NCBI GenBank assembly: GCA_015501585.1 | Contig: JADNRY010000053.1 | Location: 124,001-188,000 of the forward strand | Direction of reading: 5' to 3' | Source: Rhodocollybia butyracea | Taxonomy: Eukaryota; Basidiomycota; Agaricomycetes; Agaricales; Omphalotaceae | DNA length: 64,000 nt | Shown here: piece after piece, positions 1-10,522 of the stretch | How positions within the stretch are numbered: position 1 is the first letter of the stretch | Layout of the letters: each line of letters begins with the position of its first letter | Position numbers and translations under genes: made by a program | The notes under the pieces: generated by a model | What the model was told of the DNA's origin: nothing | Seen by the model: the letters and a program-made list of their open reading frames with translations, nothing else | The model's database searches: none

Positions 1-98
1 CGTTCTAGCATACTTTCCTTCAAGCGTTTTCTGCTGGTGTGGGTCAGCTTTTCACTCATTCCACCGACACTCGTTTATCACAAAATCTTTCGTTTATA

Positions 99-1092
99 AT
101 GCCTGTTCTCGCCCACAGAGATGATACTTCAGATGACGACAATTCTTCCACTCTAAATTCCCTTCTCATCGCTGGAATAGCTGTTATCGGCGCGATAGTT
201 GTCGGGTTATCTACCTGGCTCATCATCAGACAACTCCGTATTCGTTCTAGAAATAAACGCGAAAATGCTCGCGGCGCTGCTTTCCTGTCCGTTCGCGGTG
301 TAGTCAGAGAAGGTGGAGAAAAGGCAACTTCGCCAATGTTGGTATATTCGTTTCATCATGTATAACATTTACTTACAAAATTTGCAGGCCTTTGAACAAC
401 TTCTCCCGTGATCAACTCACTCCCTCAATAATATTACCCGACAAAGTCCTTGTCCGTCCTTCTCCACCTGCCCCTCCTGCAGATATCGTGGAGTATCATC
501 GACAATCCGGAAATTTCCCTCGTCCCTCTTTCGCCCGACCGTTTTCTTTCGCTCTCAAGGCCGGTATCGATGCAGCGCCTCGCCCACAGTCTGGTGCTTC
601 CTGGATTTCATTTTTGAGCGCATCAGGCTCGGGCGTCAGTCGCTTCTCTGTCATGTCATCGACGTCTTCAATAGACAATACCCCTACAACCGGTACCGTT
701 CGCAAAATCCGTCAGGTCTTTAATCCCATCCTTCCTGATGAACTTCTCGTCAACCTTGGTGAAAAACTCACAGTTGTCCAGTCATTCGACGATGGATGGT
801 AAGCATCATCCGTTCCTATCCTTGAGAATGTAGGTCTAATTTTATTCTCTCTAGGTGTGTTGTCGGGAAGGAGGGCAATGGTACTTTTGCTCAACCGAAA
901 TCCTTGTTCAAACAAAACGAACCCTCTGCCAACGTCGAAATTGGTGTTGTGCCCGCATGGTGCTTCCTCAAGCCTGTCGTGGGCTTGAAGGGCGAGCGAC
1001 CAATACGGAGCAGCAGTTTAGGAATAACAGTCCAAATGGAAGGACCTGCTTTCTCTTCCCGGGAAGAAATCATCTCATGGTCCAACTTTTGA
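99..1092 (+). CDS. SH3-domain single-pass membrane protein
   Basis: Three exons: 99-337, 388-801 and 855-1092. The N-terminus has a short acidic stretch and then one hydrophobic segment (LIAGIAVIGAIVVGLSTWLI, about residues 28-47) followed by basic residues, so it is probably a single-pass membrane protein with its long C-terminal part in the cytosol. A Ser/Pro-rich linker leads to a C-terminal SH3 domain, seen as the DELLVNLGEKL block, then VVQSFDDGW, then a GNGTFAQ turn and an EIGVVPAWC end; SH3 domains bind proline-rich peptides. The architecture resembles fungal Fus1-like and other membrane-anchored SH3 adaptors, but I do not assign an orthologue. The first intron needs a GTTGGT donor at 338 to keep frame; the nearby GTATAT at 342 would break it. 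An upstream in-frame ATG at 39 exists, but 99 fits a membrane-anchor start better. Confidence 0.8.
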
Positions 1093-1374
1093 TTTGCGTA
1101 CACCGCATCTCGTCCCCTCATTTTCATGTCCCGTTTATCGTGTATACCCAGTACTTTTTAGACCGCCCCGTTGTCTTCACCAGCGCTAGTTACGCTCTTG
1201 TATTCTACTCTCTCGCAAGTTACGAGCACGCGTTTGTCATGTTCTTTTGCTACATAAGTTATTGCCTATCTCGGATGTAGGTTGGGGCTCTGTAATTGTG
1301 TAGATCGTAATTGCTCTCTTTGACCTCAGACGACTGGTGGTTGTAATTAGAAAGCTGGCTAGCTAACATTTTTT

Positions 1375-3296
1375 CTACTTCTTTCCATATTCTCCCCAAC
1401 CAGTTTCCCCCATTACACTGATCTTACGCTCAACCTCGTCCCCTAGTCTGTTTAGATACTCCTCCATCTGTGTAATAAGATGAGGTTGGCCCACAGATAT
1501 GATACGTACAGCAAGAAGAGCGGCATTAGTTGAGTTGTTGATGGCGACAGTGGCAACAGGAATGCCTCGCTATAAGAAGAAAGTTCAGAGATGGGGAAGT
1601 GGAATAGATTGATGAACATACTGGCATCTGCAAAATACTCCACATGGCATCTACCCCTCCCAAACCTCCTCCGCCTCCGCTTACAGACTTTGAGTCTACT
1701 GGAACCCCTACAACTGGTAAACCGGTCATACTCGCCACCATCCCAGGCAAATGCGCTGCACCACCTGCCCCGGCTATAATCACTTTCACTCCCCTTCCGG
1801 CCGCACTTTTGGCAAAACTCATCAATCTTAGCGGTGTTCGGTGTGCGGATACCAATGTGACTTCGAATGGAACAGAGGGGAAATGCTTTTGCAAGATTTG
1901 TGCCGCAGGGAGCATGGTGGGTAGGTCGGAGTCAGATCCCATAATTATAGAGATGAGAGGATGGGGTGGGAGTGTCCGAGCAGGTGAGGAGAAGCTGAAC
2001 CGGAGGTTGAAGGAGATTCTCCCTCACTTTCGGCTAGACAAGCCAATAACGGTGCCATCCTTTGCCTTACCTCAGCATCACTCGACCCCACAACTGTAAT
2101 ATGCCCCATCTTTCGTCCTTTTCTCGATTGAGCTTTACCGTAGAGGTGCGGTGACGCTCCGGGTGTAGAAAGTGCGAGATAGGTCAATTTATCTATAAGT
2201 AAATCGGGAGAAAAAGATACCAATGACGACGACATTGATGAGGAAGAGTTGGACGATCCAAGGATATTCAGCATTCCGGCTGCTCCAACCTTCATGCGGG
2301 TACTTCCGAGGGGCAAACCAAGAATGGCACGGAGATGATTGTCATACTGAGACGACTCACAAGCCTCGATAGTGTAGTGGCCAGAGTTATGTGGCCGCGG
2401 TGCGATTTCGTTGATGAGGAGAGAGTTATCCTCCAACAAAAACATCTCGACACCAAACACACCTGCGCCCTCAAAACCTTTCTCAATGGCTTCCCTCGCC
2501 ACGCGTTCTGCTTTCCGTGGAAGCTCAGGATCTTCATTGATACCACCAAGTCGAATCGGCGCCCAAACCAAATGACAGATATTGTCTTTATGAATAGTCT
2601 CTACTGCTGGATAGCTGATAACTGTCCCATCAATGCCGCGAACGACCATCACAGCCAACTCCTTCACGAACAGAACCCACTTTTCAGCGTAGAGTTGCCG
2701 CGAGCCAGAGCCAAGGAAATCGATGGCAGAAGATATTGACTGAGAGTCTACAGCGTGTAGGGCATAGTTTCCCCTGCCGTCGTACGCCATTGTGCGGCTT
2801 TTCAGCATGAGAGGAAGACCCAGATCGTTCACTGCCTGAGCAATTGCATCTGGTGTAGGTTCTACGGCTTGGAAAGGACCAAGAGGAATAGCAAAAAGAG
2901 AAAGGTGCTGTTTCTGGGCAAATTTGTCTTGAATGAGACGAATGGTTGAGGGGGTGGGGTGTATTTGTACATTCGGATGGGCTATTCGTACAGCTTCTAG
3001 TGCATCAACGTCGACGTGCTCGATTTCGACCGTCAGAACATCCACTTTTGAAGCTAGTTCTAGTATTTTCTCTTTGTCCCGAAATGAACCATCGATGTGC
3101 GATGAAGAGGCAATGATCTGTTTCGCTGGAGCATCTGCTCCAACATCCAGGACATTGACTTGGACATTGAGTAAAGATGCCGAAGCTGCAAGCATACGAC
3201 CGAGTTGTCCTCCACCTATGGTAGGCTGATGAGCAATAATCGGTTTTCTTCTTTTTAGCTGGACTTGCCTAGAATCCCTACTCTTTTACTTGACAT
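1375..3296 (-). CDS. ADE2: Phosphoribosylaminoimidazole carboxylase (ADE2), with apparent frame break
   Basis: Converts AIR to CAIR, a cytosolic step of de novo purine synthesis. The N-terminal PurK/ATP-grasp half follows a short first exon (ILG joined to GGQLGRM), with the AYDGRGN and [16 protein letters not shown] blocks visible. The C-terminal PurE half shows [16 protein letters not shown] and [12 protein letters not shown], and ends with [18 protein letters not shown] plus a tail. Introns: 3216-3268 (GC-AG) and 1570-1621 (GTATGT-AG). The two halves lie in different frames. The PurK frame reads GHSHP and then a stop at 1945-1947, while PurE continues from [11 protein letters not shown]; no GT-AG intron joins them well, but one extra base in the G run at 1963-1966 does. 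This is probably an assembly error in a functional gene, though a real lesion cannot be excluded. The start at 3296 gives the expected [16 protein letters not shown]. Confidence 0.93.
3216..3268 (-). other. GC-AG intron in ADE2
   Basis: On the minus strand the exon ends CTAG and the intron begins GCAAGT and ends CATAG, 53 nt. Only this junction restores the invariant [10 protein letters not shown] start of the PurK domain; the nearest GT donors give the wrong phase. GCAAGT is the standard consensus for rare U2-type GC-AG introns. Confidence 0.88.
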
Positions 3297-3367
3297 AATG
3301 GAGATGAAGAGATAACATTTAGGCGCCATGATTTTTCTGAAAAAATAGCCGGCGGCATTTCTAAAAA
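3297..3367. promoter_or_regulatory. Shared divergent promoter of ADE2 and RSA3
   Basis: Only 71 bp separate the two divergent start codons, so transcription of the purine gene and the ribosome-assembly gene must start inside this stretch or inside the neighbouring gene. No TATA box is clear. Shared control is inferred from spacing alone. Confidence 0.5.
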
Positions 3368-4006
3368 ATGCCTGCTCGCAAAAGACCAAACCGAAAACGC
3401 AAGCGGCGAGCTGTGTCTCTCTCGTCCTCGTCGTCTTCGGATGACTCCTCATCAGACAGCGACTCTGCTGTCGTGAAAAGAACTCTCCCTGTATCAACCA
3501 AAGCGGACAACTCTAGAGAAGAACCAGAATCTGACTCTGATTCTTCTTCAGATTCTTCATCCTCCTCATCCGATGAAGAGGAATCTCATCCATCTGCTCT
3601 GATAGATCCCATTTTACCCTCTGAAAAACAACGCTCAGCCTCACCTGGTCCCATACCTCCTTCCGCCACTCGAATACCCTCATTTCTTCCCGGGAAAGAG
3701 GCAGTAGATGCAAAGGAAGCCGACCAAGCGTTACGGGAAAAGTTTACAAAGTTTTGGATGAATAACATCGTAGAGGGATTTAAGGACGAACTGGAAACTA
3801 TTAGGAAGGTTTGTGTTCGAATGGCTGATTTATCTCGAGATCTACGTTAATTCCACTTGCTCTGTTACGGTTCTTTACAGGACCCGGCTTTCACCACATC
3901 CAAGCTATCCATGCTGGTTGACTCCCTCGCTTCCGGTGCAGAGGTGTTCACCTCTTCCCATACCAGGAACGAGGTGAACGATATGGACATTATCATGGGA
4001 GAATAA
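3368..4006 (+). CDS. RSA3: Ribosome assembly protein 3 (Rsa3 family)
   Basis: Two exons, with an intron at 3809-3880 (GTTTGT-CAG). The N-terminal half is a nuclear-style low-complexity region: a KRPNRKRKRR basic stretch and then long Ser/Asp/Glu runs. The C-terminal part carries the Rsa3 domain (LREKFTKFWMNNIVEGFKDE, then LETIRKDPAF after splicing, LVDSLASGAEVF, and a short acidic tail ending MGE). Rsa3 is a nucleolar factor that acts in early 60S subunit maturation. Length (about 188 residues) is close to fungal homologues. It is divergent from ADE2 across 71 bp. Direct evidence is the domain match by eye; the role is taken from the family. Confidence 0.87.
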
Positions 4007-4709
4007 TATGTCCTCGTCGTCAAGTAGATCTTCAAGCTCGTCCATTTTGCCACAGGAGAAGTTCGATGGTTGAGGCAATCTATGCCCCATGTTAGGAACA
4101 ACTTGAACAGCATTGGGCAATCATATCCACGGAAGTTGAGAAGTTTCAGCTGATCCCCTTTGCGTTCAAGTGTGGCTCTCGGACAATAGAAACGATGAAT
4201 TATATGTCAGTAGTTACTGAAATCTGATTTTTCTTGTTCAACGAGGATCTCACCCTCAGGTTCACTGCAAAACTAATGTTACTTGAAAGGTTCACAGTAA
4301 GGCAGTCCACTCCAGGCAATACTTGGGAGTCGGGTAGTTATTCTCCTTGAGCTCCTTTACTTGCTCAGGTACTCGTAGTCATGGTAAATTTTGAGAGGAG
4401 TGTGGAGCATGAAGCTTCTTCTCACATTCCAATTTAGATGTGTTCAAAGCGTTGGCTACGAAACTCCAGCCAGGCCCTACTGATACAAATTCCCAGATAG
4501 ACCCGAAAGGCGAAAGTACTTTGTTCCTGCAAGCTATGATTATCTTGTTGTAAATCATATACGGAATCGATTCTAGCTGGTGTCGGACGTTGTTCCCTTC
4601 GTAAACTTGCCAATTTATCATCTTGCAGTAATGGACGCAACCCAATGATTTCGAAATATTGTTTCTCTACTGTACATTTGACTGTTTACTGTTTAGAACA
4701 TAAATGAGA
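4007..4709. other. Intergenic region between convergent genes
   Basis: About 700 bp lie between the 3' ends of RSA3 and the NmrA-like gene. Short ORFs on both strands have no family resemblance or sensible splice partners. I see only expected 3' UTR sequence. Confidence 0.5.
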
Positions 4710-6047
4710 TTACTTGCTAGCAATCAATTCCATTTCAGGATAAATACTATCCAACATGTCTCGAGTAGTTTTTTTCGGAGCCCATCCGAGGGATTTCGAG
4801 CGGTTAGCCCTGCAGCGGGAATTGCTACCCAAGTAGTCCGAGCCCTGGAGGATGACAAGTCAGTACTCGAGATAAATAAAGGAGGCGATAGCGTACATTA
4901 AAATATTTATCCAGTTCTTGTTTCGTGAATGTCGTTGGTTGACCACCCTTACTCTTACCGGCTTTGTGCAAGGCATCAGAGATGGCTGTTCCAATCTGAT
5001 ATAGCGTATGTTCTTGGTCGGCACCGAAATAATATCCATCTAGACCATGCCCAGGATTCGCTGTAGGAGACAAGACAGCATCAAACAGAATGCTGTATAA
5101 ATCAGCAACTACAGAGCAAATATTGTCAATCACGCCCTCTATGCCATGAGGGATTGCTCACGTTCATGAATTTCGACATTAGGCCAGATGTTTTTCCCTA
5201 GGCCGACCATACCAGCATGTCCTCTGTCCAATGATGCCCCAATCAAAGCAGGAATTTGCTGCGATTGTTTGTTAGAAATCCCAGAGTCGAAAAGAGGCCC
5301 TGTTGCGATACCCCAAATAGTCGCAGGCAGAATAATGTATGTTTTGGTATACCCTTGAGAGTGACGCGTAAGCACCAGTAAAGAAACATAGTGGTAGATC
5401 ATGAATACCCTCTACGTCAGCACCGACAACCATTAGATCAACATTTCGATGCATTTGAGTGGGTGCAAGTGTCGCCATTTGGTCACTATCGGCATCATTC
5501 CAGATAGTCTCAGTAGGATTCATTCCAGCAGCCTTATCGCTCAATACGCCTGTACCAGACTAGATATGGAATGAGCTCCAGGAATGATATAAGGAAACGA
5601 TTGAGGCATACTGTATTGATAAAGATAGGCTGCTTCCCAGTTCCTTCCAATCTTTTCCGCAAACCTTGCAAAGTTCCGGTCGCCGCGTCCACATCATCAC
5701 AATCGGCCTGCAGATTTTACTTATAGATTATACTGCCTTACAAGTCCGTGAAGTCCTTACCATTGCAATAACTATGTCGACTTTCGACACCGCCTCTGTC
5801 ATTAGAGGTATATCAGAATGCGAGCCAACAATCGGTTTAACATTCTTGAAGAGAGCTTTAATCTTTTCCGCCTTTTCTGGAGAGCGGACGATACAGTGAA
5901 TTTCGAACGACTCAAAGTCGGGGCGTTGGGCGAAGCGCGTCAAGACAGCACCGCCGATATATCCTGCGGATCATATTTTACCGTTTATCCAGGGGCGAAC
6001 GGAAAGATAATCTTACCGGTAACACCAGTCATAAGAATTTTCGTCAT
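4710..6047 (-). CDS. NmrA-like NAD(P)-binding oxidoreductase
   Basis: Seven short exons. The start MTKILMTGVTG splices to YIGGAVLTRF to form the Rossmann dinucleotide motif (TGxTGYIGG). Downstream come CIVRSPEKAEKIKAL, the strand VDIVIAM, IFINTSGTGVLSDKA, an IWNDAD segment, the helix MHRNVDLMVVGADVEG, TYIILPATIWG, and a C-terminal KSLGWAPKKTTRDMLDSI helix. This is the extended or atypical SDR family that includes NmrA-like and isoflavone-reductase-like proteins; most are cytosolic reductases or redox sensors and the substrate cannot be read from sequence. Length is roughly 350 residues. No biosynthetic partner genes lie next to it. The last exon ends MELIASK before TAA at 4710-4712. Confidence 0.82.
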
Positions 6048-6573
6048 GGTGGTCAAAGGTCAAGAGAAAAAGTGGTTCCCACTGAGATACTAATCTTAGT
6101 AATTCAGAGCTGTTCTCAGTATGTCGTCATACAGAAAATCTGGATCTGATAATATGCATGACTTAAACTCGTTTCTGAGAAGCTTGAAACTTACTTTTCG
6201 TCAACAAAACACATGTCTGTCAAGCTTGCAGTATTTGCTAGTTCAAAGTTGAAAGTCTATTAGAGCGTATTTGCTGTCGGTTCGGTCACCTCGGCGCCTC
6301 CTCGCTACGTCACACAGCAATCGCAGAAGACGACCGCAAACTTGTCACGCCGTCTCATCGGTGTCTCCGCGTTATATGCCACCTTTTTAGTGGTTGCAAA
6401 TACGCTCTCAGTTGCGTCAAACAAGCGCAGGCACACGGTCACGCGACATTTTGATTTAATCAATTCCAACATGCGTACACCACGTTCTTGTTCTTCCTCT
6501 TTTTTTTGCGCTACCCATCTTCTTTCCAAGGCCTAATACCACAGAGTCTTTTCACGGATATCGATGATTCTGA
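6048..6573. promoter_or_regulatory. Divergent upstream region
   Basis: 526 bp separate the NmrA-like gene and the following plus-strand gene, which are divergent, so the region must hold both promoters. A small 64-codon ORF and its antisense partner at 6305-6536 look like chance. I see no clear TATA box or operator-like repeat. Confidence 0.4.
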
Positions 6574-8013
6574 ATGAATAACTACAATATGCATGACTCC
6601 CCCACAAGCGCTATTGGGTCTCCCCGGATGATGACACCCAGATCACACAGAACTCAGCGAACTATGCGTTCCGGACATTCTCATCGTCCCCGGCAGCAAC
6701 CCAATGCCGTTTACGAACCACACGATCCCCATAATGTTGCTGAACAACAACCCCAGTCTTTAGTGGCGGAACATTTACACCAAGATAATTCCATATATAA
6801 CGTTGACCCCGGTGCACCTATGCTTGGTGCGGGTGAGGAGAGTATCGAAGAAGCAATCCGAGCAGAGGATGAGCGGAATGATATACGAAGAGAGCGAAAC
6901 TTTGTCGGAGGGTTTGTTGTGGGGCTCAAAAAGGCTCTGAAACCGACCTGGACCAATAGACAACGTTCAGATCCAGAAGCCGCTTACGGAGAGACGCCGT
7001 ATGAAGAGGCAGATTATACGGCGCCGGATCCAGCAGTGATCGAAGACCAGCATGTATATACTCGTCCCGAGTATTCTCCCCGTTCCAATTCTTCGGAATC
7101 TCAACCATCACCGAGTGAGACCATGCATGGTGGTACTCAAGAGTACCTTGACGATGGAACCACTGCTGTTGACCATCAACAGATGCCTATGGGCACATAT
7201 GTTAGCCCTGTCGTTGTTGAACCTCAGTTGGCTCCAGATTACGCCAAAATGGGCCCATCTTCACCGACTGCGACTGAAGCTTCCATGCAAACCTATATGT
7301 CAAGGGTAGCCCAGTTCTTTCGACACTTAAATGATCTACCATGGGTAGCTGAATCTCGTGTCACTGTGGATTACTATCCTGGACAGTCTACGTCGAGACG
7401 CAGAGTACGTCCTCGACCTGCTCATAGGCCAGTTCTTTCGTGGTACAACCGACTTGCGTTCCAACCTGGGCAGAACGCTGGCACTTTGGATCTGGATGCA
7501 GGCTCACCTCCCTCTGCGCCAGCTCCAGGCCAGAATATCATGATGGCAGAAGTTCAATCTATGTACAAGTCTGACGAGGCCAAATTCCAGCCTTTGATTC
7601 TGCCGGCTCTTCCTGTCCCCGAATCGGAGATGAACACGGATGCACCTACATACCTCGCTGAACCCATTACACCGCCGCCTCGGTCGGATACACAACATTC
7701 CGCTCGCACTGGTCGGTCGGTGGTGTACTCTGTAGTGAATCCATCTGCTCGATCCACTTCCAGTTCTTCCACAACTTCGCCTCCACGTAACAGGATGGAT
7801 CCTATGACTGCTTTAGCGCAAACTACAACTGGCTATACCCCGTATCAGCCTTCTGCGCCTCAGTACGGTCGTGCGATACATGAACCTGTTGCCCAAGTTC
7901 CAGTGTCTCCTCCGGGGACCGTAGGAGTTCCTCGTCAGCCACCTCTTACTTATGTTAGAGGTGGTACCCCTGCACAACCTACTACATATCCCTACCCGTC
8001 TTACACAACTTAA
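6574..8013 (+). CDS. Conserved-looking disordered protein of unknown function
   Basis: A single uninterrupted 479-codon ORF, unusual in a window where nearly all genes are spliced. It is rich in Pro, Ser, Thr, Gln and Tyr and mostly predicted to be disordered, with an R/H-rich N-terminus (RTQRTMRSGHSHRPRQQ). Two ordered islands stand out: an amphipathic stretch around residues 90-125 (EESIEEAIRAEDE, then GFVVGLKKALKPTW) and a central block around residues 240-295 (YMSRVAQFFRHLNDLPWVAE, then SRVTVDYYPG, then VLSWYNRLAF). The tail has PPRNRMDP and GYTPYQPSAPQYG elements. I see no transmembrane helix, signal peptide or known domain. I recall similar proteins annotated as hypothetical in Agaricomycetes, but I cannot check this. 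It may be a scaffold or regulatory protein; no function is assigned. Confidence 0.75.
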   Translation: MNNYNMHDSPTSAIGSPRMMTPRSHRTQRTMRSGHSHRPRQQPNAVYEPHDPHNVAEQQPQSLVAEHLHQDNSIYNVDPGAPMLGAGEESIEEAIRAEDERNDIRRERNFVGGFVVGLKKALKPTWTNRQRSDPEAAYGETPYEEADYTAPDPAVIEDQHVYTRPEYSPRSNSSESQPSPSETMHGGTQEYLDDGTTAVDHQQMPMGTYVSPVVVEPQLAPDYAKMGPSSPTATEASMQTYMSRVAQFFRHLNDLPWVAESRVTVDYYPGQSTSRRRVRPRPAHRPVLSWYNRLAFQPGQNAGTLDLDAGSPPSAPAPGQNIMMAEVQSMYKSDEAKFQPLILPALPVPESEMNTDAPTYLAEPITPPPRSDTQHSARTGRSVVYSVVNPSARSTSSSSTTSPPRNRMDPMTALAQTTTGYTPYQPSAPQYGRAIHEPVAQVPVSPPGTVGVPRQPPLTYVRGGTPAQPTTYPYPSYTT

Positions 8014-8263
8014 CTTACTCTTTCTGGGCTATCTATCGCATATCTTTCTACATTTAGTTTCTAATGCTTCCATCTACCTACTCACTGTATGCGACACCCA
8101 CCTTAGCTGTATCTACCGGACTTTGTGATTTTGTATTGCCGTACGTTGTGAATACATAGGAGTTGCAATGCACAACACAGCTACATCTATGCGAATTGTG
8201 ATCATTTCTAGTAGTACTTATGATCACGCCATCACACCTTGCTCTTCGCTTTGACGTTCTGTA

Positions 8264-9136
8264 ATGCAAGGAAAAGACTCCTTGCTCGAGGTCTGTATTT
8301 TTCTTAGCTATTTTTCAGCATAACCTGAGCGAAGTAACAAAACAGGCTGCTTTGAGCGAATCCTTCACTCCGCCGGCTTCCCGTCGCCAATCCAAAATTG
8401 GTCCACATACCAGTTCTTCTGTCAAAACCCAGGACACCGAAGAATCCCCAACCCCCGTTGAAGCTTCTGGCAGCACGGAGTCTTCTTCTGAAGATAAATG
8501 GAAAATAGAATATGAAGAGCAGGTCAAGACGTGGAAACTTCAGTCGACAGAGGCTCGGGAGAAGGCGGAAAGGGAGAGGGCGAAATGGGAAGCCTTGAGG
8601 GAAGCAGAAAAGGTTCAAGGTGTTGCACCCCTTCAGGAATCCATACCTCCTGCTGCTCCGAGAATGTCTGATTCACCAAGTCCCGCTGATTCGAGGGATT
8701 TGGTTACTGGCGAGTCATCAAAATCTGTAAGTTATCATTTGTATCTACTACAAAGCTAATGAATGCACAGACTTTACATTCTCGACAAATGACCGACTCT
8801 CAAAAATGGGAGCATCTGCCTTCTGAAATCACTGAATCCCTGGCTTCCATGACTTTTCCCGAAGACACTCACGAAGAGAAATTCACTGCGCAGCTCCCGC
8901 CACCTCCTACTTCCGTCACGCTCTCCGTCTTTGATTCATCTCTCTCTACTTCGACCCGCGTTAAGGCATTCGCTTCGGCATTGGCTATTAATCTCCTGCT
9001 ACCTTTTGTTAATGGAGTTATGCTGGGATTTGGAGAAATTTTTGCAAAGAACATCGTTCTTGGATGGCTGGGTTGGAAACCTGACGTACCGGGCTCAACA
9101 GCAGCATCGTTGGGCGTTCGAAAAACACGGAAATGA
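8264..9136 (+). CDS. MIM1: Mitochondrial outer-membrane insertase subunit Mim1
   Basis: Three exons: 8264-8290, 8346-8726 and 8771-9136. The first exon (MQGKDSLLE) is supplied by the only in-frame ATG with a donor (GTCTGT) that feeds the ACAG acceptor at 8345. The N-terminal half is polar, with an EYEEQVKTWK coiled segment rich in Glu, Lys and Arg. The C-terminus carries the Mim1 signature: VKAFASALAINLLLPFVNGV followed by MLGFGEIFAKN and GWLGW, a single membrane helix with GxxxG-type small residues. Mim1 inserts helical proteins and Tom subunits into the mitochondrial outer membrane. The polar N-terminal region is longer than in yeast Mim1 (113 residues), giving about 257 residues. The end at VRKTRK leaves a basic tail. 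Confidence 0.85.
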
Positions 9137-10522
9137 TATTTATGCATCTTATGTAGCACGTCTTTAGATTGTGCAGGGTACGTATAGATTACAGGTAATC
9201 GGCGGACATTTGGATGTATTCCTCGAGCACTAAAGTACAAGGCGTTACGACCCTCTACAATTATCTTCTTCGCATTAAGCCCTCTGAAGAAGCGCGAGGT
9301 ATGACTTTCATACTGAAAGTCAATAATCAGTTCGCCCATCTCCGACTCTGACAGCTACATAGATAATATTTCTATCCTGCTGTCCGTTAAGTCTAGCCAA
9401 ATATGCTTGTACCACGTCTACGACAGAAGTTTTCGTATTTTGACCGAAGAAATAACGATGTGCCATGTGCAAACTTCAACTCGATTTCCAACTCTGTCAG
9501 GCCAAGGTGGATGGAGTTTAGCTATCTAGAACGAGTCAGATGTCGTTCAAATTTGTCACGATTAACGTGAACCTAAAACCACTGTCAAGAGAGAAGAAAG
9601 GACGTGAGGCATATGTAACCAATTTTGAAAACACGAGTAATCGTTTCTGATAGATAAACTACAACAGCTTCTTCCTCTTTCAAGTTGAAGGAGGGCTGAC
9701 TTGAGTTATGTAGAACTGCGACTACCAGATTGCGAAGCATCAGTGGATTTGGACATATGTAGTAGCCATACGAACGAAGTGGATAAGCATCATCTCAAGG
9801 CCTAGTGACTTCACCAGCATGTTGGGACGCAGTCTACTTTGTTTAATACAATATCATTCGCTACGAGTCAACGACAGCCTCATTAAATGATAATCTACGC
9901 TTACGCTCTTTGAGATTTAGGTGTCCAGTATCAAAAATGATACGTAATGCACCACAGCTGGCCGCTGGGACCAACTGGCGCCACTACCTCGTAACAACAT
10001 GGTCATAATGAGCCGTCTGTAATACGAGAGCACATCATCAGCCGGGACAGATGATCATAGTCAAACTTAACACGAACGCTAGTTTACATTCCGAGCATCC
10101 TAGTCGTTCATCACTTGCAGTTCAGCCCTAGTCCTAGTCCTAATATTCAAGCATCACAAGCACGAACTCGCTCGTTTCGTATTTCAATAGAAAAAAACAG
10201 AAGAAACCGACCGTAGGAGTACACACACACAACGCACGATACATTATCAAAAGTTATGGAAAGCTTAAAAAGCTCACCTCGAGTACTCGGGAGAGAGAAA
10301 ACATAGAGATAGAGAGAAATAATAAAAAAAGAAAACGTCGCACCGCTAATTGTATGATATTCCAACACCCTCAACGCCATGCAACCCATGTAAAAGGAGA
10401 AACCAGTGAGAATAAGCACACCATAACGGGTAAAGATCGAAGGAAGGGTGGGGACGGACTGATAAGTCTCTGCACAACCAACACGATGATCCTGCCCGAC
10501 CCAACATGCGAGCGGTTTTAGC
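9137..10522. other. Long intergenic region between convergent genes
   Basis: Nearly 1.4 kb separate the 3' ends of MIM1 and the zinc-finger gene. Short ORFs here do not splice into anything recognisable. Small features only: a CCTAG-type short repeat near 10127-10142 and a purine-rich, A-rich stretch at about 10286-10340. No tRNA or transposon ends are seen. Confidence 0.45.

Noticed and set aside
855..1280. 141-codon ORF over the last exon of the SH3 gene
   Set aside because: Wrong frame of a real exon; the correct frame completes the SH3 domain and stops at 1092.
1945..2090. An intron joining the two halves of ADE2 through the GTAAGG at about 2089
   Set aside because: None of the possible acceptors puts the PurE half in frame from this phase-0 donor, and splicing would remove sequence that fits the protein (GHSHP). 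One missing base is the simpler explanation.
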